From: Curvibacter sp.
GTDB taxonomy: Bacteria; Pseudomonadota; Gammaproteobacteria; Burkholderiales; Burkholderiaceae_C
NCBI GenBank assembly: GCA_004293725.1
Contig: REAW01000018.1
Coordinates: forward strand, 1-64,000
Direction of reading: 5' to 3'
DNA length: 64,000 nt
Shown here: piece by piece, positions 37,069-47,600 of the stretch
Numbering within the stretch: position 1 is the stretch's first letter
How the letters are laid out: each line of letters opens with the position of its first letter
Translations under genes and position numbers: made by a program
Notes under the pieces: model-generated
The model's database searches: none
What the model saw: only the letters and a program-made list of their open reading frames with translations
Told to the model about the DNA's origin: nothing

Positions 37069-37417
37069 GGGGTCTCCTGATTAAATTTATGAAGAGGAAG
37101 TTTCACTGAAGCAATAGCGAAGGACCAATAGTCCGTTCGGACTACTGGCCCCTGATTTAGAGACGGCCGTCCACAAGAGCCAAGGGTAAGCACTTATTTT
37201 TTGGCTCTGTTTGGGCCAAAAATGCCATGTGTGCACAGCAACTGTCACAGGCGCGACGCGCACCTGTATTTCTTCCGCCACACCGTGTAGCACAACTGCG
37301 TTCCAGCGTTCCGCTATGTCACCTTGCGTGGGCTGGCGCTGCCAAAAAAGACTACCATTGGCACCTACCCACCGTCCTTGCTGCGCAGACAGCTACTTTT
37401 TTTATAGCAAAAATCCC
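37069..37417 (+). other. Divergent intergenic region, 349 bases
   Basis: It separates the PEP-CTERM esterase gene from the HbpS-like gene. I see a hairpin near the esterase start (about 37125-37147, with TAGTCCG pairing with CGGACTA). A partial dispersed repeat lies at its right end. Both promoters must lie here, but no convincing -35/-10 pair stands out, and no further gene is supported. Confidence 0.6.
37372..37409 (+). repeat. Dispersed repeat, partial copy before the HbpS-like gene
   Basis: It holds the family's right half: GCTGCGCAGACAGCTAC, TTTTTTT, ATAGCA. The left half is missing or unrecognisable. It ends nine bases before the start codon of the next gene, so it includes the position where a ribosome-binding site is expected. 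Confidence 0.55.
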
Positions 37418-37912
37418 ATGAGCACTGCCATCGATCTAGAACGCCTTGCCATCCAAGAACAACGCCTGCAGTTCAATGCATTTGACCTAACCACCGCCTG
37501 GGAGCTTGGCACCAAGATCAAGTTGCTATGCGAAGCGGCAGGCGTGGCGCTGACGATCGAGGTGCGTCTGGCCAAAGAAACCGTTTTCTTCTATGCCATG
37601 CCTGGCACTGGCCCCATCAATGCCGACTGGGTGCGCCGCAAACGCAATGCAGTGGAGCTGCTGCACACCAGTTCGTATGCATTGGGGCTCAAACTGGATC
37701 AGGAAAAAAGCTCACTGGAAACTAAACAAGGCTTACCCTTGCGTGACTTCGCTACCCACGGCGGCAGCTTCCCTATTCGAGTTCGGGGCGTGGGTGTGGT
37801 GGGCGTGGTCACGGTGTCAGGTATTCCGCAGCGCGAAGACCACGCCATGGTGGTGCAAGCATTGGCCGCGCTGTGCGGCGTTCCGTTGGCCGATGTGGCG
37901 TTGGACGCATAA
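37418..37912 (+). CDS. Heme-degrading/HbpS-like protein (UPF0303 type)
   Basis: The 164-residue protein resembles the GlcG/HbpS-UPF0303 family: RLQFNAFDLTTAWELGTKIK at the N-terminus, then VFFYAMPGTGPINADWVRRK and GGSFPIRVRGVGVVGVVTVS, the conserved glycine-rich core. Members have been linked to heme or cofactor binding, but the role is poorly defined. The ATG at 37418 is the family-consistent start. The longer frame upstream shows no similarity. It converges with relA at a distance of 13 bases. Confidence 0.82.
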   Translation: MSTAIDLERLAIQEQRLQFNAFDLTTAWELGTKIKLLCEAAGVALTIEVRLAKETVFFYAMPGTGPINADWVRRKRNAVELLHTSSYALGLKLDQEKSSLETKQGLPLRDFATHGGSFPIRVRGVGVVGVVTVSGIPQREDHAMVVQALAALCGVPLADVALDA

Positions 37913-37925
37913 ACTCCGGAAGACG

Positions 37926-40157
37926 CTAGCGTCGCCTCGCCGAGCGCACGCCGCCCAGTTCCCCCACAGTTTTGAGAACCCGGGTCAGCTTGCCTGACTC
38001 GGCAACCTCCACGGTAAACGTCATCCAAGCCGTGCCTTTGACGGACTGGGTTTGAACGCCAATGACATTCATTTTTTCCTTGGCAAAGACTTCCGAAATA
38101 TCGCGCAGAAGACCCTGCCTGTCATGCGCCTGCACCGCCACATCAACCGGGTAGACATTGCCCTCCTTGCCGCTGGGTGCGCCCCACTCCACCTCAATCA
38201 ACCGGTCACCACTGCGGCCGACCATATTGCGCAGGTTGGAGCAGTCGGAACGATGCACACTCACACCTTTGCCGCGCGTAACAAAACCACTAATCAAGTC
38301 AGGCGGCGCCGGCTTGCAGCAGCGCGCCAGTTGCGTCATGAGGGAATCGATGCCCACTACCAGCACACCGCCCTTGCCGCCTGCAGCGCGCGGTTTTTTG
38401 AGTGGCATATAGTCGTCTGCCACTGCGGTAGGCTCTGCTGGGCGCAGCAGCATCTCGATGTTGCGCAGAGAAAACTCGTCCTTGCCCACCACTTCAAACA
38501 GCGCGTCCGCGTTGTTGAAGCCTAACTGCCCCGCCAAGTCGTCCAGCTTGATGGCCGTCTTGCCTTCGCGTTGCAGCAGCTTCTCTACCGCTTCGCGGCC
38601 CTTGGCCATGGTTTCGCCCATGGCCAAGGCGTTGAACCATGCCCGCACTTTGGCACGCGCGCGGTGGCTGACGAGGTAGCCCAATTCGGGGTTGAGCCAG
38701 TCGCGGGATGGCCCCCCCTCTTTGACCGCCGTCACTTCCACAGTCTGGCCGTTCTTGAGTGGTGTGTTCAGGGGCACCATGGCACCGTCTACCCTGGCGC
38801 CTCGGCAGCGGTGGCCCAGATTGGTATGCACGCTGTAGGCAAAATCCACCGCAGTGGCGCCTTTGGGTAGCTCCACGATGGCAGCGTCAGGTGTCAACAC
38901 ATAAATGCGGTCGTCGAACATGCCCGAGCCATCGCCACTGCCGCTATCGCCCGACAGGTCTCGTTCCCACGCCAGTAACTGGCGCAAAACTGCGATCTTG
39001 GCGTCATAGTCGCCCGCCGCCGTGACGCCACCGGCGTAACCTTTGGTACCAGCCTCCTTGTAGGCCCAGTGTGCGGCTACGCCGTGTTCGGCATGGTCGT
39101 GCATGGCCTGGGTGCGCAGTTGCACTTCGATCGGTTGACCCTGCGGGTCGCGCACCACCGTGTGCAACGATTGGTAGCCGTTGGGTTTGGGGCGGGCAAT
39201 GTAGTCGTCAAACTCCTCGGATACCGGCACATATTGGCTGTGTACCCAACTCAGTGCAGCGTAGCAGTCAGGCACCGTCGGCACAATGATGCGCAGCGCA
39301 CGAATGTCATACACCTGGTCAAAACCCAGCGACTTGCCACGCATTTTCTTGACAATGCTGTAGATGTGTTTAGGTCGGCCCTGCACCGTGGCCTGTATGC
39401 CCTGTGTTGCCAACTCATCGGCCAGTTGCTGACGCAGGCGCTCCACTGCCGCCTCACGTTCGGCACGCTTTTCATCCAGCAACTTGGCAACCTGCTTGTA
39501 GGTCGCTGGTTCCAAAAAGCGAAAAGACAGGTCCTCAATTTCCCACTTAATTTCCCAAATGCCTAATCGGTTTGCCAAGGGCGCAAACACCTGCAGTGCT
39601 TCTAACGCCAAACCGGGCGGCACGGGAAGCTTGGTTGCTGCAAAGTGGCGAAGCGTCTGCAAGCGTGACGCCAGCCGCAGCATCACGACCCGCAGGTCCT
39701 TGGAAAACGCCAGCAGCATTTTGCGCACACTCTCGGTTTGTGCTGCAGCGGTTTGCGCCATGGGTGCCAGAGTACTGTGGTTGGCAGAGTTTTGCGTCCT
39801 ACGCGCCATTCGCTGTAGACGCACCAACTTGGTGGTTTCCAGCGCCAAGTCGGCGAAGTTGTCGCCAAAAGCTTTGGCGATTACCTCATGCGGCTTATTG
39901 AGGTGATCACAGGCATAGACCAGGTAGCTGGCAGCCTGCATGGCTTCAGAACCACCAATGGTGCGCAGAATAGCGGCCACGGCATCAGCGTGCTGCAGCA
40001 CGTTTTCGCACGTATCCAGCGTTTGGGTGGCCAGCAGGGGTTCCGCGAAGGCGCGGGCGCGCTCCAGTGCGCCTGCCTGCTCTGGCAAGCTGGCAGCGGT
40101 AGCCGCAATGACCTGCGGGGTGGCCGACGCACCATGCTCGGCATACAAACTTTTCAT
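37926..40157 (-). CDS. relA: GTP pyrophosphokinase, RelA type
   Basis: RelA makes (p)ppGpp at stalled ribosomes. The 743-residue protein has an N-terminal pseudo-HD region in which the hydrolase HD pair is lost (YLVYACDHLNKP in place of the usual HDVVEDT). The synthetase domain follows (RPKHIYSIVKKMRGKSLGFD, EFDDYIARPKPNGYQSLHTV), then a TGS domain (IYVLTPDAAIVELPKGATAV). A conserved-cysteine region and an ACT domain (VAVQAHDRQGLLRDISEVFA) end the protein. Loss of the HD site marks a synthetase-only enzyme. The ATG at 40157 (MKSLYAEHG) is the family-like start. Confidence 0.95.
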   Translation of the reverse strand: MKSLYAEHGASATPQVIAATAASLPEQAGALERARAFAEPLLATQTLDTCENVLQHADAVAAILRTIGGSEAMQAASYLVYACDHLNKPHEVIAKAFGDNFADLALETTKLVRLQRMARRTQNSANHSTLAPMAQTAAAQTESVRKMLLAFSKDLRVVMLRLASRLQTLRHFAATKLPVPPGLALEALQVFAPLANRLGIWEIKWEIEDLSFRFLEPATYKQVAKLLDEKRAEREAAVERLRQQLADELATQGIQATVQGRPKHIYSIVKKMRGKSLGFDQVYDIRALRIIVPTVPDCYAALSWVHSQYVPVSEEFDDYIARPKPNGYQSLHTVVRDPQGQPIEVQLRTQAMHDHAEHGVAAHWAYKEAGTKGYAGGVTAAGDYDAKIAVLRQLLAWERDLSGDSGSGDGSGMFDDRIYVLTPDAAIVELPKGATAVDFAYSVHTNLGHRCRGARVDGAMVPLNTPLKNGQTVEVTAVKEGGPSRDWLNPELGYLVSHRARAKVRAWFNALAMGETMAKGREAVEKLLQREGKTAIKLDDLAGQLGFNNADALFEVVGKDEFSLRNIEMLLRPAEPTAVADDYMPLKKPRAAGGKGGVLVVGIDSLMTQLARCCKPAPPDLISGFVTRGKGVSVHRSDCSNLRNMVGRSGDRLIEVEWGAPSGKEGNVYPVDVAVQAHDRQGLLRDISEVFAKEKMNVIGVQTQSVKGTAWMTFTVEVAESGKLTRVLKTVGELGGVRSARRR

Positions 40158-40182
40158 GCGACGCTCACAACATCCGGGAACA

Positions 40183-41070
40183 CTACCCAAGCAAAAAAGA
40201 AACCACGGCCTCAACCTGGTCCGACGCAATCAAAGTGGGAGCGTGCCCCACCCCCGCGAACTCGACCAATTGCGCTCGAGGACCGCGCTGGGTCATAGCT
40301 TGCGCGGTGGCTGGTGACAACAAGTCGGAGGTCGCGCCTCGCAGCAACAACGTAGACGCCGTAATACTGTCATACAACTGCCAAAGCTGAGCCTCTCCCT
40401 GCAAAGCACTTTCTTGCGTTACCGCACGAAAAGGCACGGCAATGGCTGGGTCGTAGTGCAGGGCAACACGACCATCGGGCAAGGACTTCACCATGTGTCG
40501 CGACAGTTCCAACCACTGGCCCGGTGTATGGGGACCAAAGCTTTGCGAAATGGCCCACATGGCATCGGCGGCTTGCTGCAAAGAATCAAAAGTTTGCGCT
40601 TTTCCCAAATAAGTACCGATGCGCGCCAGCGCTTCCCACTGGATCACGGGTCCAACGTCATTCAACACCAGACGGCGCACCGCAACTCCCACGGCCTGCG
40701 CGTGCGCGCATACCGCCAATCCAATCAGTCCGCCCATACTGGTGCCCACCCAGTCCAAAGTAGCTGGCTTGAGGTGCGCAAGCAACTGCAACATGTCAGC
40801 CGCGTAGTTGGGTAGTTGGTAGCCTTGCGGATCTTGCAGCCAGTCACTCTGACCGCGACCTGCAACATCGGGGCAAACGACCCGCAGCGGCTGTGGGCTG
40901 CGGGCCAGCAGCGCCTGGGCCAGCACGTCAAAGTCCCGCCCCTGGCGCGAGAGCCCATGGACGCACACGATGGTATGGGCCGCATCGGGTGCCCCCCATT
41001 GCCAGTACGCCATCCGATGGCCGCCCTGCGCATCCGTGCAGGGTACGTAGTTCAGCGTAGGGTCAGCCAT
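40183..41070 (-). CDS. Alpha/beta-fold hydrolase
   Basis: The 295-residue hydrolase has the oxyanion motif CVHGLSRQGRDF, the nucleophile elbow VGTSMGGLIGLAV with its Ser, and a C-terminal Asp/His pair (RGATSDLLSP and GVGHAPTL). The ATG at 41070 starts the recognisable protein; an apparent longer frame from 41709 is antisense to bdhA. It lies 25 bases upstream of relA on the same strand. The substrate is unknown. Confidence 0.88.
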   Translation of the reverse strand: MADPTLNYVPCTDAQGGHRMAYWQWGAPDAAHTIVCVHGLSRQGRDFDVLAQALLARSPQPLRVVCPDVAGRGQSDWLQDPQGYQLPNYAADMLQLLAHLKPATLDWVGTSMGGLIGLAVCAHAQAVGVAVRRLVLNDVGPVIQWEALARIGTYLGKAQTFDSLQQAADAMWAISQSFGPHTPGQWLELSRHMVKSLPDGRVALHYDPAIAVPFRAVTQESALQGEAQLWQLYDSITASTLLLRGATSDLLSPATAQAMTQRGPRAQLVEFAGVGHAPTLIASDQVEAVVSFLLG

Positions 41071-41139
41071 GATTCGGTCACTCGTTTGATAATGCCCACA
41101 TCCTAATGGAATCCCCTCACTCTTTTTGAAGGACGCAGC

Positions 41140-41910
41140 ATGTTGAATGGGAAAACCGCCATCGTTACCGGATCCACCAGCGGAATTGGTTTGGGTATTG
41201 CCAAGGCCCTTGCCGCGCAAGGCGCCAACATCGTCCTCAACGGCTTTGGCGATGTGGACGGACCCAAGGCCGAGATTGCGGCGTTGGGTGCCCAGGTGGG
41301 ATACCACGGCGCCGACATGAGCAAGCCTGCCGAGATTGAGGGCATGGTGCAGTACGCAACAACCACCTTTGGCGGCGTCGATATTCTGGTCAACAACGCT
41401 GGCATTCAGCACGTAGCGCGGGTGGAGAATTTCCCGGTGGAAAAATGGGATGCCATTTTGGCCATCAACCTTTCCAGTGCCTTCCACGCCACACGCTTGG
41501 CCTTGCCCGGTATGCAAGCCAAGAACTGGGGGCGCATCATCAACGTGGCCTCGGTTCACGGCTTGGTGGGCTCTGCCGAGAAGTCGGCCTATGTCGCGGC
41601 CAAACACGGCGTGGTGGGTTTGACCAAAGTGACCGCTCTGGAGAACGCCACCACCGGCGTAACTTGCAACGCCATTTGCCCCGGTTGGGTTCTCACCCCC
41701 TTGGTGCAAAAGCAGGTGGATGCCAAGGCGGCGGCGCGGGGCATCAGCAATGCCGAGGCCACCAAACTATTGCTGGGCGAAAAAGAACCGTCCATGCAGT
41801 TCACTACGCCAGAGGAGCTGGGGGCGCTAGCCGTGTTTTTGTGCTCGGCCGCTGGCAATAATGTGCGCGGTGTGGCCTGGAACATGGACGGCGGTTGGGC
41901 CGCACAATAG
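41140..41910 (+). CDS. bdhA: 3-hydroxybutyrate dehydrogenase
   Basis: The enzyme oxidises (R)-3-hydroxybutyrate to acetoacetate with NAD, the second step of PHB use. The 256-residue short-chain dehydrogenase starts MLNGKTAIVTGSTSGIGLGI. It shows NNAGIQHVARVENFPVEKW, the catalytic NVASVHGLVGSAEKSAYVAA and the family-specific substrate loop LTPLVQKQVDAKAAARG. These QHV and LVQKQ segments separate it from general ketoreductases. It is divergent from the hydrolase gene and ends close to a repeat copy. Confidence 0.94.
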   Translation: MLNGKTAIVTGSTSGIGLGIAKALAAQGANIVLNGFGDVDGPKAEIAALGAQVGYHGADMSKPAEIEGMVQYATTTFGGVDILVNNAGIQHVARVENFPVEKWDAILAINLSSAFHATRLALPGMQAKNWGRIINVASVHGLVGSAEKSAYVAAKHGVVGLTKVTALENATTGVTCNAICPGWVLTPLVQKQVDAKAAARGISNAEATKLLLGEKEPSMQFTTPEELGALAVFLCSAAGNNVRGVAWNMDGGWAAQ

Positions 41911-41925
41911 AAGCAATTTTGGCCA

Positions 41926-41970
41926 TTTACGCCCGTAGATGTTGCGCAACTAGCTCCTGTTTTTATAGCA
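41926..41970 (+). repeat. Dispersed repeat, copy between bdhA and the MFS gene
   Basis: The core starts TTTACGCCCGTAGATGTTGC and ends GCGCAACTAGCTCCTG, TTTTTATAGCA, preceded by CAATTTTGGCC. One base is missing relative to the other copies. Its right edge (41963-41970) contains the stop and part of the last two codons of the convergent MFS gene. Confidence 0.75.
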
Positions 41971-43168
41971 ATCGCGTAGCGGGGCTGCCGCTGACATGAG
42001 GCCGTTGGCGGGTGGCCCACCAGCTCATGGCCATGGAAGCCAGCAGCCCCCCAAGCGCAAACCAGTGCAAAGAGCCCATGCCGTGCTGTGCAATGAGCAG
42101 GCCGCCACCGCCTGCACCCAAGGCTTGACCTGCATACATGGCAGAACTGTTGAGCGCAATGGAACCGGACGCAAGCGCCGGCGCAATGCCCACCAGCCGA
42201 GCTTGTTGCGCAGAGTTGGACGAAAAGCATCCCAGCGCCCAAGGAATCAACACCAGCGCCACCATCATCAGGTTCGTTCCCAGAGGCCACAGCAAGAGAC
42301 TCAGCGCCATGGCGGCCACACCCCACATCACGGCGCGCGGCGCCCCTATGCGGTCAATGTGACGCGACATGAAGATGTTGCCCAAAAGGCCGAAGACGCC
42401 AAACCACGCGAACAGCAAGCTGAGCTGCAGTGGGGTAATTGCCAACATCGCCTTGAAGTACGGCGCAAAGTATGAAAACAGCACAAACTGCCCAGCCGAA
42501 TAGAGCAGTGTGACAACCACGCACAGCATCAGTGCTGGCGAACGCAGGGCCTCACCCCATGCAGCGCGTGACAAGGGGGGAGGCTTGATGCCATCTGGCA
42601 TGGCACGCCAGACCCAAACCGCACTCACCAAACTCAGCACGGCGACAAAGGCAAAAGCCGCACGCCAACCCAACGTGCCACCAATGAGCGCACCAATTGG
42701 CAGCCCCAGAACAGAAGCCACTGACCACCCCAAAAACACAAAGGTAATGGCACGCCCCCGTTGCTCTGGCGCGACCAGCAGGCCAACGCAAGCTGCGGCC
42801 TGCGGTGTAAAGATGGCCGGTGCCACTACCGTCAGTATTCGCACCACCAGCAACGAACCAAAGCTTGGCATCAAGGCACTGATACCCAAAAATACGGCAT
42901 ACCAAAGCAGAGACAGCGCCAATAGCCGACGCCTGTCCCAGCCAGCCACCACACTGGCCAACAAGGGCGCTCCCAAACACATCACTGCTGCCGCAGCAGC
43001 AATGAGCTGCCCAGCGGTTGATACTGAAACATTCAACGAGGCACCAATGTCGTTGAGTGTTCCGGGTACCACCATGACGCCGGTTCCAATAACAAAGTTG
43101 CCAAAGAGCAATGGCCACAGAACCGCAGGCAGCGGGGCAGCATCTGCCGAACGGAGTAGGAGGGACAT
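41963..43168 (-). CDS. Major facilitator superfamily transporter (DHA1-like)
   Basis: The 401-residue protein has about twelve hydrophobic segments and the MFS loop between helices 2 and 3 (GAPLLASVVAGWDRRRLLAL). The RGRAITFVFLGWSVASVLGL segment resembles the drug-efflux group (AraJ/DHA1 type). The substrate is unknown. Its last codons and TAA stop lie within the dispersed repeat at 41926-41970, so the very C-terminus may have been supplied by the repeat. Confidence 0.9.
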   Translation of the reverse strand: MSLLLRSADAAPLPAVLWPLLFGNFVIGTGVMVVPGTLNDIGASLNVSVSTAGQLIAAAAAVMCLGAPLLASVVAGWDRRRLLALSLLWYAVFLGISALMPSFGSLLVVRILTVVAPAIFTPQAAACVGLLVAPEQRGRAITFVFLGWSVASVLGLPIGALIGGTLGWRAAFAFVAVLSLVSAVWVWRAMPDGIKPPPLSRAAWGEALRSPALMLCVVVTLLYSAGQFVLFSYFAPYFKAMLAITPLQLSLLFAWFGVFGLLGNIFMSRHIDRIGAPRAVMWGVAAMALSLLLWPLGTNLMMVALVLIPWALGCFSSNSAQQARLVGIAPALASGSIALNSSAMYAGQALGAGGGGLLIAQHGMGSLHWFALGGLLASMAMSWWATRQRPHVSGSPATRLL

Positions 43169-43278
43169 AAAGATCCTGTTGGAGAAAAGCGCAGGCGTTG
43201 GAGCCAGACTATTTTTGACCGCCCTGTCTGAGAAGCACAGTCACGACAGGTATTGTGACGTGGAGTCGACTCCGGGAG

Positions 43279-44622
43279 TCAGCTTGTTTGTTCGCTTTCG
43301 ATCTGCTGCGAAGCGCGCACAAACGCCTCGAACTCGGGCACCACTACCGGCTTGCTGAACAAGTAGCCTTGGAAGATGTTGCAGTCGTGCGATATCAGAA
43401 AGTCCCGCTGTCCCATGGTTTCCACGCCTTCTGCAACCACTGCAAACCCAAGGTTTTTCCCGAGCGCAATCACGGTTGTGGCAATTGCGGCGTCATTGGG
43501 ATCGCTCAACACATCACGCACAAAGGACTGGTCAATCTTGAGTTGCTCCAAGGGCAGTTTTTTGAGGTAGTTCAAGGAGGAGTAACCCGTCCCAAAGTCA
43601 TCCAAAGAGCAACCCACTCCCAAGCTCCGCAAGGCTTCCATCTTGCGCACGATGTCGTCCACATCTTCCACCAGCATGCTTTCGGTAAGCTCCAACTTGA
43701 GCCGTTTGGGATTGGCCCCCGTGCGCTCGAGTGCCGCCTGAATTTGTTCCACGAAATCGCGTTGCCGAAACTGCCGGGCACTGACATTGACGGACAGACT
43801 CAGGTGGGAATACTCAGGCATATGAGCCCAAGTTTTGAGCTGCGTGCACGCGTCGCGCAATACCCAGGCACCCAACGGAAGAATGAGGCCCGTCTGTTCA
43901 GCCAAATCAATGAAGTCGCCGGGCGCGACCAAACCCATTTTGGGGTGTCGCCAGCGCAGCAACGCCTCTGCACCTATGACGCGCCCTTTGTGAGTGACTT
44001 GGGCCTGGTAGAGCAAGAAAAACTCATTCCGCGCGATTCCTTTGCGCATGTCCACTTCCAACGCGTGGGACGCAACCACCTCGGTCACCATGATGTGCGC
44101 AAGCGCGTACAGCCCCAACATGGCCAGAGCGGTATTGATCCAGGTTCCCGGCACACGTACATCGTTGGATATCAGGTACTGGGTTTGAATTCCCCACGTG
44201 GTGCTGCTCAGCGCCACATAAGAAACGAACAGCATACCCACCACACTGTGACGCATCCAGCCCGGCTCGTCGCGCAAGACCAGCATGGCGGCCAGCGCCA
44301 GAAGCAAAATGTAGTGGTGCGTGGAGCGCGGGACTTGGGCATCCGGAATGTCAAACACCAGTCCGAATGCCACCAGAGAGGCATATACCGTGGTCAACAT
44401 CACAAAGAAAGCCAAACGCGTGCGGCGCTTGCGTGTAAGGTAGGCGACCAGCAGACCCATGATCGCCATTGCCGACTCCACAGCGACGATTAACCAAGCC
44501 TGCCGTATCGCGAAAAAGGTGGCCCACCCCACCCCAATAGTCACCATCAATAGGGCAGAAACCCACAGCAGCATGCGTACGCGGCTCTGGTGCATTTGTG
44601 TTGGCAGAGACGGCACGCTCAT
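43279..44622 (-). CDS. Membrane-bound EAL-domain c-di-GMP phosphodiesterase
   Basis: The 447-residue protein has about six membrane helices in its first 190 residues and a C-terminal EAL domain. The EAL domain carries the expected active-site motifs: EALLRWRHP, SLSVNVSARQF, LELTESMLVE, LDDFGTGYSSL, KIDQSF and AVVAEGVET. All look intact, so hydrolysis of c-di-GMP is likely. The EAL domain is very similar to that of the upstream gene, and the two genes overlap by four bases, suggesting duplication and translational coupling. Confidence 0.93.
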   Translation of the reverse strand: MSVPSLPTQMHQSRVRMLLWVSALLMVTIGVGWATFFAIRQAWLIVAVESAMAIMGLLVAYLTRKRRTRLAFFVMLTTVYASLVAFGLVFDIPDAQVPRSTHHYILLLALAAMLVLRDEPGWMRHSVVGMLFVSYVALSSTTWGIQTQYLISNDVRVPGTWINTALAMLGLYALAHIMVTEVVASHALEVDMRKGIARNEFFLLYQAQVTHKGRVIGAEALLRWRHPKMGLVAPGDFIDLAEQTGLILPLGAWVLRDACTQLKTWAHMPEYSHLSLSVNVSARQFRQRDFVEQIQAALERTGANPKRLKLELTESMLVEDVDDIVRKMEALRSLGVGCSLDDFGTGYSSLNYLKKLPLEQLKIDQSFVRDVLSDPNDAAIATTVIALGKNLGFAVVAEGVETMGQRDFLISHDCNIFQGYLFSKPVVVPEFEAFVRASQQIESEQTS

Positions 44623-47600
44623 TCAAGATGCTCTTCTGGCTGAAGGGACTGCAAATAGACTGTGAAGGTTTGTGCGGGCAATGGCCGGCTAAACAAATAC
44701 CCTTGAAAGGCTCCACAGCCACTTTGCATCAAGAAATCACGTTGCGCTGCGGTTTCTACCCCCTCCGCAATTACCGCCAAGCCCAAGCTGCGGCCCAAGG
44801 TCACGATGGTCTTGGCAATCACGGCATCGTTAGGATCGGTCAGCACGTCCCGCACAAAAGACTGATCGATTTTGAGCTGATCGAGAGGGAGTCGCTTCAG
44901 GTAACTGAGCGATGAGTAGCCAGTTCCAAAATCATCCAGCGAGAAGCCAACCCCCCGGGCGCGCAAGGCCGTCATCTTTTCGATCAGGTCCTCGACGTTG
45001 TCAACCAGCATGCTTTCGGTCAACTCCAGTTTCAAGCGCTTCGGGTTTGCTCCTGTGTAGTCCAACATGGCCAGCATGTGGTCTGCAAAGTCCTGCTGCC
45101 TGAACTGGCGCGAACTCACATTCACCGCCAGTGTCAGGTGTTCTGTGGCGGGGTCTTGGCCCCAGGTAACCAATTGGGCACATGCAGTTTCCAACACCCA
45201 ACTTCCCAGTGCAACAATTTGTCCAGATTCCTCGGCCACAGGAATGAAGACCGCTGGCGATACCATGCCATGCTCTGGGTGGTTCCAGCGCAGCAAAGCC
45301 TCTGCTCCCAATACACGCCCCTGTGCATTCAACTGTGGCTGGTAGTAGAGCTCATACTGACCGAACAGAAGCCCTTGACGAATATCGACTTCCAGTTTTG
45401 CCCGTTGTGTCACCGCGGCCTGCATCAATGGATCGTAAAAACGCAGTCCGTTGCGGCCGGCGTTTTTGGCTTGGTACATGGCCAAGTCTGCCTGTTTGAG
45501 CAAATCCTCCAGTGCGGCCTCATGACCACTGAACAATGTCAACCCCATGCTTTGGGTGCTGTGGTACTCGTGCCCGGCAAGGCGGTACGGCTTGCTAAGC
45601 GTTGCAATAATCTTTTCACCCACCAGAGTTGCCTGACCTGCGGCAGTCTCTCGCAACGCGTCCAATCCCTCAAGCATCACCACATACTCGTCGCCCCCCA
45701 GTCGTGCCACCGTATCTTCTTCACGCACTCCGTCGATCAAACGCTGCGCAACTTCCTGCAGCAGCAAATCCCCCTTGTCATGCCCCAACGTGTCATTCAA
45801 GGTTTTGAAATGGTCCAAGTCAATAAACAACAAGGCGCCGCAGGCACCGCTGCGCGCACTACTTGCCAGCGCATGTTGCAGACGGTCCAAGAGCATGCGG
45901 CGATTCGGCAATCCGGTCAGTGTGTCGTAGAAGGCCAATTGACGAACCTGATCTTCTGCGGCTTTGCGCTGTGTAATGTCAATTTGTGTCGCCACGTAAT
46001 GAGATACCGCCCCGCCATCGTCAACCACTGATGAAATGTGCATGAGCTGGGGATAAACATCTCCATTCTTTCGGCGGTTCCAGATCTCGCCTTCCCAATG
46101 TCCTTCCTTGTCCAGCGCCTCGTTCATTTGCGTGTAAAAGGCATCGTCGTGCCAACCGGAGCTGAACATGCCAGGGTTTTTGCCAATGACCTCGTGGGCG
46201 TCGTATCCGGAAATCTTGGTGAAGGCTTGGTTCACGCGCAGAATTTCGCGACGCGCATTGGTCACCATCATGCCTTCCTGCGCTTCAAATGCGGTAGCGG
46301 CCACACGCAATTCGGACTCTGTTCGGCGCCGTTCCGCCAGGTCAATATCCAATCGAAAAAACTCAGCCACTTTGGCATTGGCGAACACCATGGCGTAGCT
46401 GGACAGAATCGGGACTTCATGGCCTTGCTTGTGCACGAGGGTCATTTCTTGCGCGTCGAGGACTCGCGAGGTAGCTTGCAAATCCTCCATTTGCTCCTGC
46501 AAGCGACTGCGCAAACTGTGCGGCACCAACAGGATGAAAAAATTGCGTCCCATAGCCTCTTCTGCCGAATACCCGTACAAGCGCTCAGACGCCATGTTCC
46601 AGTAGGTAATCGTGCCATCCGGGGTGTACCCCTGCACGGCCACCGCGCCCACGTTTTGCAAAAGGCTCCTAAACCGGTTTTCCGACGCTTCCAGCGCTCT
46701 TAGCGCGTCCATTCTCTCTGTCACATCCAGTCCAAGCAACGCCAAGGAGCGTGGTCTGCCCGGCACCGGTGGGAGCGCATGGGCTCGACCTGCAAACCGA
46801 CGCACGCCGTGGGTTGATTGCAAATCAAATTCAAACGCGTGATTACCCGGTAACGCCAAGGCTCTTCGCAAGTGCAATAACAGTGGTTCAGCTTCTTCCG
46901 GTGATAGCACCTCGCTCAAATGCTTCCCGACAAGGCTGGCGTTCCCGCCCGCGCTGAGCAGTGCGGAATCCGATAGCGCTTCAACGATCGTGCCGCGTTC
47001 GTCGAGCACATACTGCACATCGAAAGTGGCGTTCAGGATCTCGCGCAAATGCATTTCTTTGAGAACCAAGTCAGCCTCAGCCTGCTGGCGCTTGCGCACG
47101 TTCTCAAGAATCAGGCCCGTCACCATGGTTGCGAGGGAGAACACCAACATCAACGCGACAGCCGCCATCAGCGGGGCGTGGATAGCAAAATCTCCGGGCG
47201 CCAAGCTCAACAAACTGACAACAACGCTGTGCATCAGCAAACCAAACAGCAACAACGGCTGCCACCCTAAACTTGCACGGCCCTGGCGCAGCAACAGGTG
47301 GTATGCGAGGCCCATCCCGAAACAAACCAAGACCACCGCAGTAGCAATGGGGGCACTGAAACCACCCAAAAAACCTTGGTAGGCCAATGCGATGATCGCC
47401 GCCACTGCCCCCACCCAAGGCCCGCCAAACAGGCTGGCCATGCTCAGAACAATGGACCGGGCATCTACCAACAAGTTTGGCACTGGGGTGAGCGGCATCG
47501 CCATGGCAATGGCACATGCGCTGCCAAACAGCAGGCCGCCCACTAGTTGATTCAAAAAGGAAGACTTCGAGCGGGTGCGCAAGCTATAGCCATACAGTTG

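Noticed and set aside
40183-41709. A 508-residue minus-strand frame spanning the hydrolase and the bdhA antisense strand
   Set aside because: Only the part from 41070 downward has alpha/beta-hydrolase sequence. The upstream extension is antisense to the strong bdhA gene and shows no family features.
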